Source of the DNA: CAZNOG01 sp964574635
GTDB taxonomy: Bacteria; Bacteroidota; Bacteroidia; Flavobacteriales_D; Cryomorphaceae
Direction: 5' to 3'
Length of the DNA: 64,000 nt
Assembly (NCBI GenBank): GCA_964574635.1
Contig: CAZNOG010000009.1
Span: 62,001 to 126,000, forward strand
The notes below the pieces were generated by a model. That model did not search any database. It had not been told where the DNA came from and saw only the letters and a list, made by a program, of their open reading frames with translations. The position numbers were made by a program, and so were the translations under genes. Shown here piece after piece: positions 34,103-45,400 of this stretch (its first letter is position 1; every line of letters starts with the position of its first letter).

Positions 34103-34237
34103 TCAGCTTTCGATCTGGTCGCCTTGGGGCACCACTACGTGGCTATACGCCGCGCACGCCTGCTTCTGGGAGCGGCAAGAAGAAAATGCCGTGGCAAAAA
34201 CCATCGCGACACCAAGTATGAGGAAGAACTTTTTCAT
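34103..34237 (-). CDS. Small lipoprotein, 44 residues
   Basis: ATG at 34235-34237, stop at 34103-34105. It starts MKKFFLILGVAMVFATAFSS with the lipobox Cys at residue 21; the mature part is 24 residues, CRSQKQACAAYSHVVVPQGD and IES. The signal sequence, lipobox and a -7 box 32 nt upstream make this a credible gene despite its size. Function unknown. ytxJ begins 24 nt after its stop. Confidence 0.65.
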   Translation of the reverse strand: MKKFFLILGVAMVFATAFSSCRSQKQACAAYSHVVVPQGDQIES

Positions 34238-34268
34238 AAGCCGGGTCTATAGAAAGCACAGAATTAGG

Positions 34269-34276
34269 CAAAGATA
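34269..34276 (-). promoter_or_regulatory. Putative -7 box for small lipoprotein-ytxJ
   Basis: On the minus strand TATCTTTG, identical to the rpsT -7 box, 32 nt before the lipoprotein ATG. No -33 TTTG at the right spacing. Confidence 0.45.
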
Positions 34277-34487
34277 ATACTTTTATTTGCGGAAAACGGG
34301 GATTTTGCCCACCGTGCGGAATAAAAAACGTGTTTTGCGGAATTCGCCGCCTTCGTCAAAGCGGTGATCCGCACCTCATAATCAAAAAACACTCCGGCTT
34401 TTCCCCCACCCTCGCCGAAGGTGAAAAAAACCCGGAGAGCGAACCACAATAAACCACCGTGGCCACAGTTACCAAGCAAACTTCAAC

Positions 34488-36194
34488 GTGAAAAAATCAG
34501 CCCTTCCCTTCGTCTTTGCCTGCCTGCTCGTCCCGACGGTGTCGGCGCAGACCGCAGTGGATTTCACTCACGACGGGGACGTGCAGGTGGAGTTCGACAC
34601 CGCCCAAACCGACGACGAAGTGGCGCTGCACCGCCAACTTCAGGATTTGCGCACGGCGCTCGTGGCCCGGGGCTACGCGGGGGCATCGGTGGATACGCTG
34701 GAATTTCGGGGCGACACGCTGAGAATTCACCTCCACGTAGGCGAGCTCTACGAGTGGGCCGTACTCGACGGCGGGAACGTGCCCCCGGAAGTGTTGGCCC
34801 GAGTGCGGTACCGGGCACACCTCTTTCAAGGCAGGCCCCTGAATCCGGTGCAATTGTCCAAGCTCATGGACGACGTGTTGGACCGCATGCTGTCGACCGG
34901 TTACCCCTTCGCCACCATCCGGCTCGACTCCTTGGAGCTGAGGGAAAACAAGCTCAGCGCGGCGCTGGACCTGGAGAGGAACGTCTTTACGGTAATCGAC
35001 AGCCTCATCATAAAAGGCGAATTCGACACCGAGCGCCAATTCCTGCAAAGCCACCTGGGGCTGAAGCCCGGCATGCCGTACGACGAAACCCTGCTGCAAA
35101 AAATCCCCGCGCGCATCCGGGAGCTGCCCTTCGTGGAGGCGATCCGACCCTACGAGATCGGAATGCGGGAGGGTAAAGCCGACGTGTACCTCTACCTTAA
35201 AAAGAAAAAGGCCAGCCATTTCGACGGCATCCTCGGCGTACTGCCCGACGAAGAAACCGGAGAGGTGATCATCACCGGCGACGTCACACTGAACCTGATG
35301 AACGCCTTGAAGCGCGGGGAGACCATCGCCTTGCGCGTGCAGCGTCTCGAAACCCGCACCCAAGAACTCGACGTGAACTTCGTTTACCCCTTTCTTTTCG
35401 GCAGCCCCCTGGGCGTGGACCTGAAGATGAACCTCTACCGGCGCGACACCCTCTACACGCGCACGAAATTCCACGCCGGGTTGGACTACTACTTCTTGGG
35501 CAACGACAAGGTGACGCTTTTCGTGGAAAGGTCCATCTCTTCGGTGATCTCCGAGGAAGCATTCGAACAGGGTTTGCACGCCAATTCGGAAAGTTTTCTG
35601 GTGGGTCTGGGCACCTCCATGCGCGATTTGGATTACCGCTTCAACCCCCGACGCGGTTACTACGTGACCGCCACCTTCGCCACGGGCCGAAAAACCGTGG
35701 ATGAAAGTCCCGGCGTTGGGCAAGACGGGCAAATCGGCGTCAAAACCACCGACGACCTGTACAACGCCGACGTGGAGGCGGGAAAATTCTTCGCGTTGGG
35801 TCGTCGGTCCACGGTTTTGGGCCGGCTGAAGGGCGGATTGTACCTCAGCGACCAAATGTTCAGGAACGAAGCATACCGAATCGGTGGGTTAAAATCCCTG
35901 CGGGGCTTCGACGAGCAGTCGATTTTCGCGACGCGGTACCTGGTGGGCACCATCGAGTACCGTTTTATATTGGAGGAGAACTCCAACTTCTTCGTATTTT
36001 TCGATCAAGGGTACTACGAAGACCGTTTGAAGAGCGGAACGACCATAGACAATCCATACGGTTTCGGGGCGGGGGTGAATTTCGAAACCGGCCCCGGGGT
36101 GTTTTCGCTCTCCTACGCCCTCGGCAAGCAGTTCGACAACCGCATTTCGTTGAAGGCCGGAAAAATCCACTTCGGTTTCATCAGTTTCTTTTGA
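34488..36194 (+). CDS. BamA/TamA (Omp85) family outer-membrane protein
   Basis: A 568-residue protein with signal peptide ending TVSAQ and a GTG start. POTRA-like segments cover about 20-220 (for example SLIIKGEFDTERQFLQSHLG and ELPFVEAIRPYEI), followed by a 16-strand-type barrel. The Omp85 L6 motif is GGLKSLRGFDEQSI, and it ends HFGFISFF with terminal Phe. Too few POTRA domains for BamA itself, so a TamA-like or other insertase/secretion role is likelier. Tightly coupled to the L,D-transpeptidase gene (TGATG). Confidence 0.88.
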   Translation: MKKSALPFVFACLLVPTVSAQTAVDFTHDGDVQVEFDTAQTDDEVALHRQLQDLRTALVARGYAGASVDTLEFRGDTLRIHLHVGELYEWAVLDGGNVPPEVLARVRYRAHLFQGRPLNPVQLSKLMDDVLDRMLSTGYPFATIRLDSLELRENKLSAALDLERNVFTVIDSLIIKGEFDTERQFLQSHLGLKPGMPYDETLLQKIPARIRELPFVEAIRPYEIGMREGKADVYLYLKKKKASHFDGILGVLPDEETGEVIITGDVTLNLMNALKRGETIALRVQRLETRTQELDVNFVYPFLFGSPLGVDLKMNLYRRDTLYTRTKFHAGLDYYFLGNDKVTLFVERSISSVISEEAFEQGLHANSESFLVGLGTSMRDLDYRFNPRRGYYVTATFATGRKTVDESPGVGQDGQIGVKTTDDLYNADVEAGKFFALGRRSTVLGRLKGGLYLSDQMFRNEAYRIGGLKSLRGFDEQSIFATRYLVGTIEYRFILEENSNFFVFFDQGYYEDRLKSGTTIDNPYGFGAGVNFETGPGVFSLSYALGKQFDNRISLKAGKIHFGFISFF

Positions 36195-36817
36195 TGTCCG
36201 CCCTCCGCCACATACCGCTCATCCTCGCGCTCGCGCTGTGCTGCCACGCGCAAGGGCAAGACCCGCCCCGGCGCACGGCCATGGTCGATTTTCTATTGGA
36301 ATACTTGGAAGTGCGCTACCCCGACCACCACTTCGACACCTTTTTATACGTCGCGGCGAAGAAACAGCGCATGTACCACATTTCCGACGGGATGGTCATC
36401 GGCGAATACACCGTTTCCACCTCTTCGGAGGGAATCGGCTCCGCGTCGGGAAGTTTCAAAACGCCCGACGGCCTCCATCGCATCGCCGAGAAAGTGGGCG
36501 ACGACCTGCCCCTCAACACCATCATCGTCAGGAAGCAGTCCACCGGACAACTCGCCGAGGTCATCCCCGACGACCGCTCCACCGGCCAAGACCTCATCAC
36601 CACGCGCGTGCTCCACCTCGACGGCCTGGAAGAAGGACGGAACAAAGGCGAGAACCGCGATTCCTATTCACGGGGCATATTCATTCACGGCACGCACGAA
36701 GAAGGACGGCTGGGCCACCCGGCCAGCAAGGGGTGCATCAGAATGAGCAATCGGGAAGTCCGGGACCTCTTCCAAAAAGTGGAAGTTGATACCTTTGTCG
36801 TCATACTCAACAATTGA
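36194..36817 (+). CDS. L,D-transpeptidase (YkuD-type) with signal peptide
   Basis: About 207 residues, signal peptide ending HAQGQ. The catalytic motif is IFIHGTHEEGRLGHPASKGC followed by IRM, giving the HxxxxxxGxxxSxGCIRM pattern with the nucleophilic cysteine. It crosslinks or modifies peptidoglycan in the periplasm. It sits between the Omp85 gene and the GWxTD lipoprotein gene with overlapping stops and starts, so the three are probably one transcript. Confidence 0.9.
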   Translation: MSALRHIPLILALALCCHAQGQDPPRRTAMVDFLLEYLEVRYPDHHFDTFLYVAAKKQRMYHISDGMVIGEYTVSTSSEGIGSASGSFKTPDGLHRIAEKVGDDLPLNTIIVRKQSTGQLAEVIPDDRSTGQDLITTRVLHLDGLEEGRNKGENRDSYSRGIFIHGTHEEGRLGHPASKGCIRMSNREVRDLFQKVEVDTFVVILNN

Positions 36818-36831
36818 GTACCTTTCCATCC

Positions 36832-38151
36832 ATGCGCCAACCAGCCCTCCACCCGGACCACCGACGTTGGAAACCGCCGATTTCCGCACACCGGTTTTCG
36901 GGACGGGTTTCCGGAAGAGGGTTTTTGTGGGTGTGTCTTCTGTTTCTCATTCAGGCTTGCACCACTACAAACGTCCCGCGCATCGATCTCAGCTCCCGGC
37001 GTGGTTTGGAGCGATTGGAGGTCGCCCCCGAAGTGCGCGTCCACCATTTCACCCCCGATTCCTCCCGTTTTTACATTTCGCTGAACACGGATAACTTGCT
37101 GTACAGCAAAGTGAGCACGGGGGAGTTCACCGGCGTGGTGGAAGTGACCCTCACCTCCGAAAGTCTCGACGAGAACGTGGCGACCGAGAAGGTGATCGTG
37201 CTTCAGGACCCCGACTCCACGCGTCGCCCCAAGCGCATCATGGGAGAAACGGCCATGTGGCTCCCCGAGGGGCACGAGTACAACCTGGTGTTGACCTTCG
37301 TCGACGGCCATTCGGGCAAAAGCGCGATTTGGCATCGAAGCACGGACAAAACCTCCCCCAACCACAGGGATTACTTTCTGGTAACGAGGGATGGGCTGCC
37401 CCTGTTCCATGACCGCGTCCAAACCGGGGAGCCTTACGCCATCCGGATTCTCGACACCACGGCGGAAGCCCTGTACGTCAACTACTACAAAACCACGTTT
37501 CCCTGGCCACCGCCCCCCTTCAGCTATTACGAACCCGAGCCCTTCGATTACACCCCCGACTTGAAGTACGAACTCGCGTTGGACGGTGCCGGGCGCACCG
37601 TGTTCAGGGCGGGTCAACCCGGATTTTACCATTTCCGCCTCGACACGACGTCCAGGGAGGGGTTGACCTTGTTTACCACGGAGGGCGATTTTCCCTTGGT
37701 GAGTCGCACGGAAGATCTGCTCGGACCCATACGGTACATCCTCAGCGGCAAGGAATACGAGGCCTTGTTGGATTCGGAAAACCCCAAGGCCGCCATGGAA
37801 AAGCTGTGGCTGGACTGGTCGGGCACCAAAGACCGTGCGCGTCGGAGCCTGACGGCCTTTTACGGCCGCGTGGAAGAAGCCAACCGCCGATTCACCTCCC
37901 ACGTGGAGGGCTGGAAATCCGACCGGGGGTTGATCTACATCATTTACGGCAAGCCCGGAAAAATTTACCGTTACGAGGCGGTGGAAACGTGGATTTACGG
38001 GGAGGAAAACAACCCCATGTCCATCACCTTCCACTTCGTACGGGTGATCAATCCATTTACCGACAACGACTTCCGCCTGGATCGCCACGAGCGTTACAAG
38101 CCCTCGTGGTACCGCTCCATCGACGCGTGGCGCAGCGGGCGCGGATATTAA
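36832..38151 (+). CDS. GWxTD domain-containing lipoprotein
   Basis: About 439 residues. The C-terminal part (ESNRRFTSHVEGWKSDRGLI-like block, IYIIYGKPGKIYRYE, VETWIYGEE) is the GWxTD domain common in Bacteroidota and Acidobacteriota, of unknown function. The lipobox is LIQAC. An ATG at 36832 or a TTG at 36814 leaves an odd 37-43-residue basic leader before the hydrophobic core, because the dispersed 16-mer (36919-36934) encodes GFLWVC inside that core. A TTG at 36925 would give a normal-length signal. Confidence 0.85.
   Translation: MRQPALHPDHRRWKPPISAHRFSGRVSGRGFLWVCLLFLIQACTTTNVPRIDLSSRRGLERLEVAPEVRVHHFTPDSSRFYISLNTDNLLYSKVSTGEFTGVVEVTLTSESLDENVATEKVIVLQDPDSTRRPKRIMGETAMWLPEGHEYNLVLTFVDGHSGKSAIWHRSTDKTSPNHRDYFLVTRDGLPLFHDRVQTGEPYAIRILDTTAEALYVNYYKTTFPWPPPPFSYYEPEPFDYTPDLKYELALDGAGRTVFRAGQPGFYHFRLDTTSREGLTLFTTEGDFPLVSRTEDLLGPIRYILSGKEYEALLDSENPKAAMEKLWLDWSGTKDRARRSLTAFYGRVEEANRRFTSHVEGWKSDRGLIYIIYGKPGKIYRYEAVETWIYGEENNPMSITFHFVRVINPFTDNDFRLDRHERYKPSWYRSIDAWRSGRGY
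36919..36936 (+). repeat. Dispersed 16-mer inside lipoprotein signal peptide
   Basis: An exact GGGTTTTTGTGGGTGTGT lying in frame in the GWxTD gene, where it encodes the GFLWVC part of the signal peptide. The only copy inside a coding region. Confidence 0.7.
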
Positions 38152-38161
38152 CCGGAAACAC

Positions 38162-38917
38162 ATGAAGCAAGAAAATCAAATGCTGTACGGCATCCACCCC
38201 GTGGAAGAAGCCGCCGACGCCGGAAAGACCTTCGACAAGGTGTGGGTGCAGCGGGGCACCAAAGTGGAAGGCTCCGCGGTGCTGCTGGGAAAGCTGCGGC
38301 GGCTGGGCGCCCCCGTGCAATACGTTCCCAAGGCCAAGCTCGACCGCCTGACGCGGAAAAACCACCAGGGCATTGTCGCCTTCGTGTCGCCCATCGAATT
38401 CCACAAGCTCGATTGGTTGATCCCTTCGATTTACGAAGCCGGCGAATCTCCGCTGATCGTGGTTTTGGACGGCGTGTCGGACGTCCGCAATTTCGGTGCG
38501 ATCTGCCGCACCGCCGAATGCGCCGGCGCCCACGGCGTGGTCATCCCCGAGAGGGGTTCGGCCTCCATCAACGCCGATGCCATCAAGACCTCTGCGGGCA
38601 GTCTGATGCGCCTGCCGGTGTGCAGGGTACCCGATTTGGCTCAAGCCGTCGACCTGATGAAGTCCAGCGGCATGGAGGTGGTCAGTTGCCACGAAGGAGG
38701 CGAAGAGGTGCACCACCAAGCCGATTTGTCCGGCCCTACCGCGCTGATCATGGGCGCGGAGGATCAGGGCATTTCACGGAAGTTGCTCGACGCTTCGACG
38801 AGGAGCATCCGCATCCCCTTGCACGGCGCCACGTCCTCATTGAACGTATCGGTGGCTACCGGCATCGCGCTTTTCGAAATCGTAAGACAACGGGAAATGG
38901 ACGAAGCCGGGGAGTGA
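38162..38917 (+). CDS. rlmB: 23S rRNA (guanosine(2251)-2'-O)-methyltransferase
   Basis: A 251-residue SPOUT-class methyltransferase (TrmH/SpoU family). N-terminal substrate-binding domain (MLYGIHPVEEAADAG), then motif 1 DVRNFGAICRTAECAGAHGV, motif 2 LIMGAEDQGISRKLLD and motif 3 IPLHGATSSLNVSVATGIAL. It methylates G2251 of the P loop. It follows the GWxTD gene by 10 nt. Confidence 0.93.
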   Translation: MKQENQMLYGIHPVEEAADAGKTFDKVWVQRGTKVEGSAVLLGKLRRLGAPVQYVPKAKLDRLTRKNHQGIVAFVSPIEFHKLDWLIPSIYEAGESPLIVVLDGVSDVRNFGAICRTAECAGAHGVVIPERGSASINADAIKTSAGSLMRLPVCRVPDLAQAVDLMKSSGMEVVSCHEGGEEVHHQADLSGPTALIMGAEDQGISRKLLDASTRSIRIPLHGATSSLNVSVATGIALFEIVRQREMDEAGE

Positions 38918-38937
38918 ATATTCCGATACGGTGACGA

Positions 38938-38951
38938 TTTTCCGCGGAAAA
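38938..38951. promoter_or_regulatory. Perfect palindrome upstream of SprB operon
   Basis: TTTTCCGCGGAAAA, a 14-bp perfect palindrome in the 122-bp gap between rlmB and the operon beginning at 39040. It could be an operator; nothing else supports this. Confidence 0.25.
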
Positions 38952-39039
38952 GTTATCGAAAACACTGTCTTAACAACTTCTTGTATAGATTCGCGATAGG
39001 AATCGCAACCCCAGTAATTTTATCCGAAGAACTTCCACC

Positions 39040-39432
39040 ATGAAAAGACTCAAAAAACCACCTGTGTTTCATTCTCTTTCGGCGATTTCCGCCTGCTTCT
39101 TGTCACTGTTCCTGATTTCGGCGTCGAGCGCCGTGGCGCAAGATTCCGGGGCTGAGAAAACGTATCACCGCGTGTTCGAAATACGCGTGGACCATTGGAG
39201 CGCCGACGAATTGCAGTCCGTGGAACGCACCCTCACCGAGGGCGTCATGGAGCTCCGGGAGCGCTGCGCGGAAAAACAAACTTTCCTGATCGCCGTGGAC
39301 GCTTCCTACCCCAAGCGCGTCGGCGACATCCGCGAAGAAATCCGGACCCGGCTCGAGGAAACCTTTTCCCCCGACCGCGTCCATAAAATCGAATCGATTC
39401 CTCACCAAAAATCCGTAAACTATTGCAAATGA
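39040..39432 (+). CDS. Exported protein of unknown function
   Basis: A 130-residue protein with a long signal peptide ending SSAVAQ (about 34). The mature part, about 95 residues, looks like a small alpha/beta fold (YHRVFEIRVDHWSADELQSV, FLIAVDASYPKRVGDI) that recalls the C-terminal sorting-adjacent modules of gliding proteins, but I do not recognise it. Its stop overlaps the ATG of the giant SprB-repeat gene (ATGA), so it is probably the first gene of that operon. Confidence 0.75.
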   Translation: MKRLKKPPVFHSLSAISACFLSLFLISASSAVAQDSGAEKTYHRVFEIRVDHWSADELQSVERTLTEGVMELRERCAEKQTFLIAVDASYPKRVGDIREEIRTRLEETFSPDRVHKIESIPHQKSVNYCK

Positions 39433-42400
39433 TTTACTTATCATTTTACGCATCCAAAATCCAACGCGCATTGCGTTGCGCCCTTGCCGTAGTCATCACG
39501 CTCGTGGGAGCAGGGACCGCGTCGGCACAAATCGGCCTTACTTACGGTGAATCCGTCGAGGATTTGGCCGCGCGCATCGCGGGTGACGGAGTGCAGATCC
39601 TCAACCCGGTCATCACGTGCCACGACAGTGCTTACGGCTCTTTCGACATCCCAGCCGAGCTGAACTTTCCGGTGCAGAAAGGCGTGATCCTGTCGACGGG
39701 AAACATCAACAGCCTCATCGGCCCCAACAACACCGAGGCCCACACGACGGCGTGGAACACCCCCGGCGATCCGCAGATCACCTTGCTGGGCGGACAAACG
39801 AGCTTCGACGCATGTGCCTTGGAGTTCGACGTGGTGCCGGCGGGCGACACCCTTCGGTTCAATTTCACCTTCGCGAGTGAGGAATACGACGAATACGTGG
39901 GCACCCCCTTCAACGACATCTTCGCGTTTTTCATCAGCGGCCCCGGCATCGTCGGCGATCCCGGGATGAACGGCATGGAAAACATCGCCGTCATTCCCAA
40001 CACCAACACGCCGGTGGGCATTTCCACGGTGAACAACGGAAACCCCGACATCGGCTTCCCGGCGCAAAACAACGAGTACTTCGTCGAGAACCCGCCGAGC
40101 ATGACCGCCCCCTTCCAGTTCGACGGATGGACCAAAGGACTGTACGCCGAGAAGATCGTCCAGCCATGCGACACTTTCCGATTGAAGTTGGTCATCGCAG
40201 ACGTGGCGGACAACGAATGGGACAGCTCCGTATTGATCGAAGGCATTGAAAGCAACACGGTGACGCTGGCATCGGCCACGCTCGAAGGGTTGCAATCGGT
40301 CATCGAAGGGTGCAACCCCGGTACGGTGACCTTCACGCGCTCCCCGGTGACGGACCAACCCCTTCAGGTGTCCTTCTTCGTGCAAGGCACCGCCCAAAAC
40401 GGGGTGGATTTCGATCAAATCGGCGACGACCCCGACCCCGAAGTACCGAAATTCATCACCATTCCGGCCAACGAGGCGTCGGTGACCATCGACGTCATCG
40501 CCATCGACGACGGATTGGCCGAAGGCGAGGAATACATCGACTTTTACCTCGGCAATCCACTTTGCCCGGGAACCGTCAGCGACAGTTTGCGCGTGGTCAT
40601 CCTCGACGAGCTCGAAGTGGCCGTGAACCCGCCCCTGTCTTTCGTGTGTCTCGGCGACGACATCACCTTCTCGGTGACCGGCGACGACGCGGCGACGTAT
40701 TCGTGGAGCCCCACGGATTACCTCGACGATCCCAACATTAAAGAACCGACGGCCACGCCCCTCGCGGACATCACCTACACGGTGACCGCCACGGCGGGTG
40801 CGTGCTCGAATACCGCGACGGTGGAAGTGCAGGTAAGCGACGTCACGCTCACCGCCGACGTCACCGACGTACTTTGTGAGGGTGAAACCACCGGAGCCAT
40901 CGACCTCCACTTGTCGGGTGGCCAAAGTCCATACGACGTCGAGTGGACGGGACCCAACGGATTCACCTCCGACCAAGAAGACATTTCCGATCTGGAGCCG
41001 GGCACGTACAACGTGCTGGTCAGCGACCGGGACGGCTGCACCGCCACCTTGTCCGTCGAAGTCGGCGAAGTGGCGGCCATGGAATTGGAATTGACGTCGC
41101 CGACCTTCCCGGGCGGTGACAACATCTCCTGCTTCGGTTTGTCCGACGGCCAAGCGACGGTGGAAGTCCTGAGCGGTGGAACGGCTCCTTTCACGTATTT
41201 GTGGGACGACGCCTCCTCCACCACCGATGCGACCGTCACCGGCCTTCCCGCCGGCACCTACACGGTGACCGTAACCGACGCCAACGGGTGTGAAATGAGC
41301 GCCGACATCACCTTGACCGCGCCCGACGCGGTGACGGCCGTATTGACCGACCGCACGAACATCCTCTGCCACGGCGGATCGGAAGGCAGCGCGATCATCT
41401 CCCCTCAAGGAGGCAACGGTCCCTACTCCATCACTTGGAATACGGTTCCCCCGCAATTCGGCACCGAGATCACCGGATTGAGCGCCGGATTTTACACCGC
41501 GTCCATCACCGACGTAAACGGTTGCCAAGGCACCTTCGAGGTGGAGATCGAACAACCGGCCAATCCCCTCGGCGGTACCGTATCGGTGGTGAACCCCACG
41601 TGCAGCGGCGATGAAGACGCCACGGCCACAGCTTTCATTACCGGCGGGACTCCCCCCTACTCCTATGAGTGGAGCGCCCAGCCCGGGGTCGACACCGACC
41701 ACATCACCGGTTTGGCTACGGGCAACTACCAATTGACCGTCACCGACGCCAACGGGTGTACGTTCTCCATCCCCTTCAACGTGAACGCGCCCCTGCCTTT
41801 GGGCATCGACATCGTCGACGAGATTCACCCGGGTTGCCACGGAGCCGAGGATGGATTCCTCAGCGTGGAAGCCCACGGGGGAACCGGACCTTATACGTAC
41901 ACTTGGAACACCACCCCCGCGACCGACGGGCCCATTTTGTCGGGCTTGGGTGCGGGATCTTACACGGTGACCGTTGAAGACGCCAACGGGTGCGTGGAAT
42001 CGCTGACCATCGATCTGATCGAGCCGGCTGAACTGACGCTTAGCGTAGTGAACTTGACGGAGCCCGATTGCCACGGCGATACGGACGGCTCCATCGAAGT
42101 GGAGGCCGACGGCGGCACGGCGCCCTACACGTATTCTTGGAACACCACCCCGCCCACAGCGGGTGAAACGCTTTCCGGCGTAGGTGCGGGCACCTACACC
42201 GTGACCGTGACGGACGACGCCGGCTGCACCGCCCAACTCGACGTGGTGGTTGAAGAGCCCGAGGCGCTGGAGATCACAGTCGCATCCATCCAACACGTGT
42301 TGTGTGCGGGGGAGAGCAACGGAGAGGTGACCTTGGAAATTGAAGGGGGAATCGAACCCTACGACGTCACTTGGGACGACCCCGCGGCCCAAACCGGGCT

Positions 42401-45400
42401 TACGGCGACCAATTTGGCGGCCGGCACCTACACCGCAACCGTAGTAGACGGCAGCGGATGCACGGCCCAACTCACCGTGACCATTACCGAGCCGACCGAC
42501 CCCTTGGGAGGCAACATCGTATCGATTTCCCACGTGGGCTGTTTCGGTGACGATTCCGGATCGGCGACCGTCGAGGGTACGGGAGGTTCCGGATCGTACT
42601 CCTACTCTTGGGACGACCCCAATAACCAACAAACTTCCACGGCCACGGGATTGGCCCCGGGGATTTACAACGTGACCATCACAGACAACAACGGCTGTTC
42701 GACGCCGGTGGTGCTGCAAGTGGAAATCGAGGGACCGACGGATGCGTTGGAACTCACCTTGACTCCTTCTGTATTCGGCGGGGGACACAACGTGGCTTGC
42801 GCCACCGACAGCACCGCCACCATCGATTTGGAGATCACCGGCGGAACGGCGCCCTACGACATCCTCTGGGATTTGCCGGGCTTGGAAACTTCCACCGATG
42901 AAGACTTGAGCGACTTGCCCCCCGGCTTGTACTCCGTGACGGTGACCGACGCCAACGGTTGCGAGGCCACGGAAACCATCGAGCTGACGGCTCCCACGCC
43001 CATCTCCATCACTTTTGAAATGACGCCCAGCCTTTGCTTCGGATTGCCGCAAGGAAGCTTGTCCATCGAAATTTTCGGGGGCATCGAGCCATACGACGTG
43101 CTGTGGAACGGTCCCAACGGATTCACCTCGACGGACCTCGAACTCGAGGATATCGAAGGGGGGATTTACAACCTGACCATCACGGACGCCAACGGGTGTG
43201 AATACCTCGACGCGGTGACGGTAACCCAACCGGACGACCTCGTGATCACCGTCGACAGCATTTCGGATTACAACGGGTTCAACACGACGTGCTACAACAG
43301 CCACGACGGGGCGGTATTCATCACCCCGTCGGGTGGAACCCCGCCTTACAGCCACCAGTGGAATTCCCCCGGGAACCCCAACTTTTCCAACCAGGAAGAC
43401 GTGATCAACCTCGGTCCCGGCACCTATGAAACGGTGTTGATCGACCAGAACGGCTGCGTGCAAAACGAGTTCATCGACATTGTCGCGCCCGACACCATCG
43501 GCGTGGACTTCACGGCGAGCATCTACCCCAACGGATTCAACATCAGCTGCAAGGGCGCCAACGACGGCTCCCTCGACGCATCGGGTACCGGTGGAACCCC
43601 ACCCTACACATACATTTGGGCGGGACCGCCCGGATTCGGACCGGTTTTCGGCAATCCCATCACCGACCTCGGCCCGGGAGAGTACAGCGTAGTGGTCATG
43701 GACGCCAACAACTGCGTGTTCTCGGCCACCACCACTCTGACCGAACCGCCGGGATTCACCATGAATCTGATCGCAGAGACTTACAACGGAAGTCACATTT
43801 CCTGCCCCGGCGAGAGCGACGGAGCGATCAACCTCATCCTGAGCGGAAACGCGGGGCCGTACGACATCTCGTGGACGGGTCCCGACGGGTTTACTTCCAC
43901 GGATGAAGACCTTTTCGACCTGCCCGCGGGCGAGTACTGCGTGACGGTGATTGACGCCAACGACTGCGAACAGACCGCGTGCATCCTGTTGGAAGACCCT
44001 GAACCCTTGGCCATTTCGCTGAGCGGCATCGATGAGACCTGCGCCGGCGACGAAGACGGAAGCATCGACGCGACGGTGACCGGTGGATCCGGCGCCTACA
44101 CCTACGAGTGGACGGGTGAGAACAACTTCACCGCGACCACGGAAGACCTCACCGGCTTGTCCGCCGGCACGTACTGTCTGATCGTGACCGACGCCAACGG
44201 ATGCAAAAAGCGTACGTGCATCACCATCAACTCCTTGGTGGGTCCGGAAATCGTGTTGGAAAACAGCACCGACGCCTTGTGCTTCATGGACAATTCGGCG
44301 ACCATCGACATTACCGTGAACACCGCGGAGCCGAGCTACACCGTGTCTTGGACCGGGCCTTACGGTTTCGTTTCGACGGATGAAGACCTCACCGGCCTTT
44401 TCGCCGGCACGTATTGCGTCACGGTCGACGACGGCAGCGGCTGCGTGGCCCAACAGTGTTTCACCGTGGGTGAGGCACCCGAACTTTCGGGCGCGGGCGT
44501 CCGCACGTCGTACAACGGATTCCACATCGACTGCCACGGCAACGACAACGGGGGGATTTGGGCGACCGGCATCGGTGGAACACCACCTTATACTTACTCT
44601 TGGATCGGACCCGACGGATTCACGTCCACCGATTCCCTGCTCCTCGACTTGGCTCCGGGCATCTACTGCGGAACCGTGACGGATTCCCACGGATGTACGT
44701 ACACTCAGTGCACGCAAATCCTCGAGCCGCCGGTGTTGGAAATGGATCCCGACGTGGTTCTGCCAGAATGCGGATCGACCGGTGAAACGGCCTCGGTGAC
44801 GCTGAACGTGAGCGGCGGAGTACCGCCCTATACCTACAACTGGTCTACCGGCGACCAAACCGAATCCGTGGAACTCGACTATGGCACGCACACCGTGATC
44901 GTCTCCGACGCCAACGGGTGCGAGATGACCGAGGTCTTCGAAATCGATTTTTCCGAGTCATTGGTGGTAGGTCTGGAATCCCCTCTGCTGAGCGGCGGGG
45001 TGCACATCGCTTGCCACGGCGGAACCACGGGTGAAATCACCCTGACGGTGTACCAATCGAACGGCAACACGACCTACTCGTGGACGGGCCCCAACGGGTT
45101 CGTCTCCACCGACAAGGATTTGAGCGGTTTGGTCGCAGGCCAGTACTGCGTGACGGTGACCGACGAATCGGATTGCGAGGTGGTGGAATGCATCACGCTC
45201 ACCGAGCCGGAAGTCTTGGAAATCGAAGTGGCGGTGACCGACGCCTTGTGCGACGGCTCCGCGACGGGCAGCCTCAGCGCCTCGACGGAAGGCGGCATGG
45301 GCAGCATCACCTATTCGTGGACGGGCCCCAACGGGTACACGGCCACAGGTGCGGAGATCGACGGTTTGGAAGCGGGCACGTACTGCGTTACCGCGACCGA

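Noticed and set aside
39441..44891. An 1816-codon open frame antisense to the SprB-repeat gene
   Set aside because: It is a shadow of the highly biased, GC-third-position codons and repeated Asp/Thr/Gly composition of the adhesin. The sense frame has signal peptide, recognised repeats and a sorting domain; the antisense frame has none.
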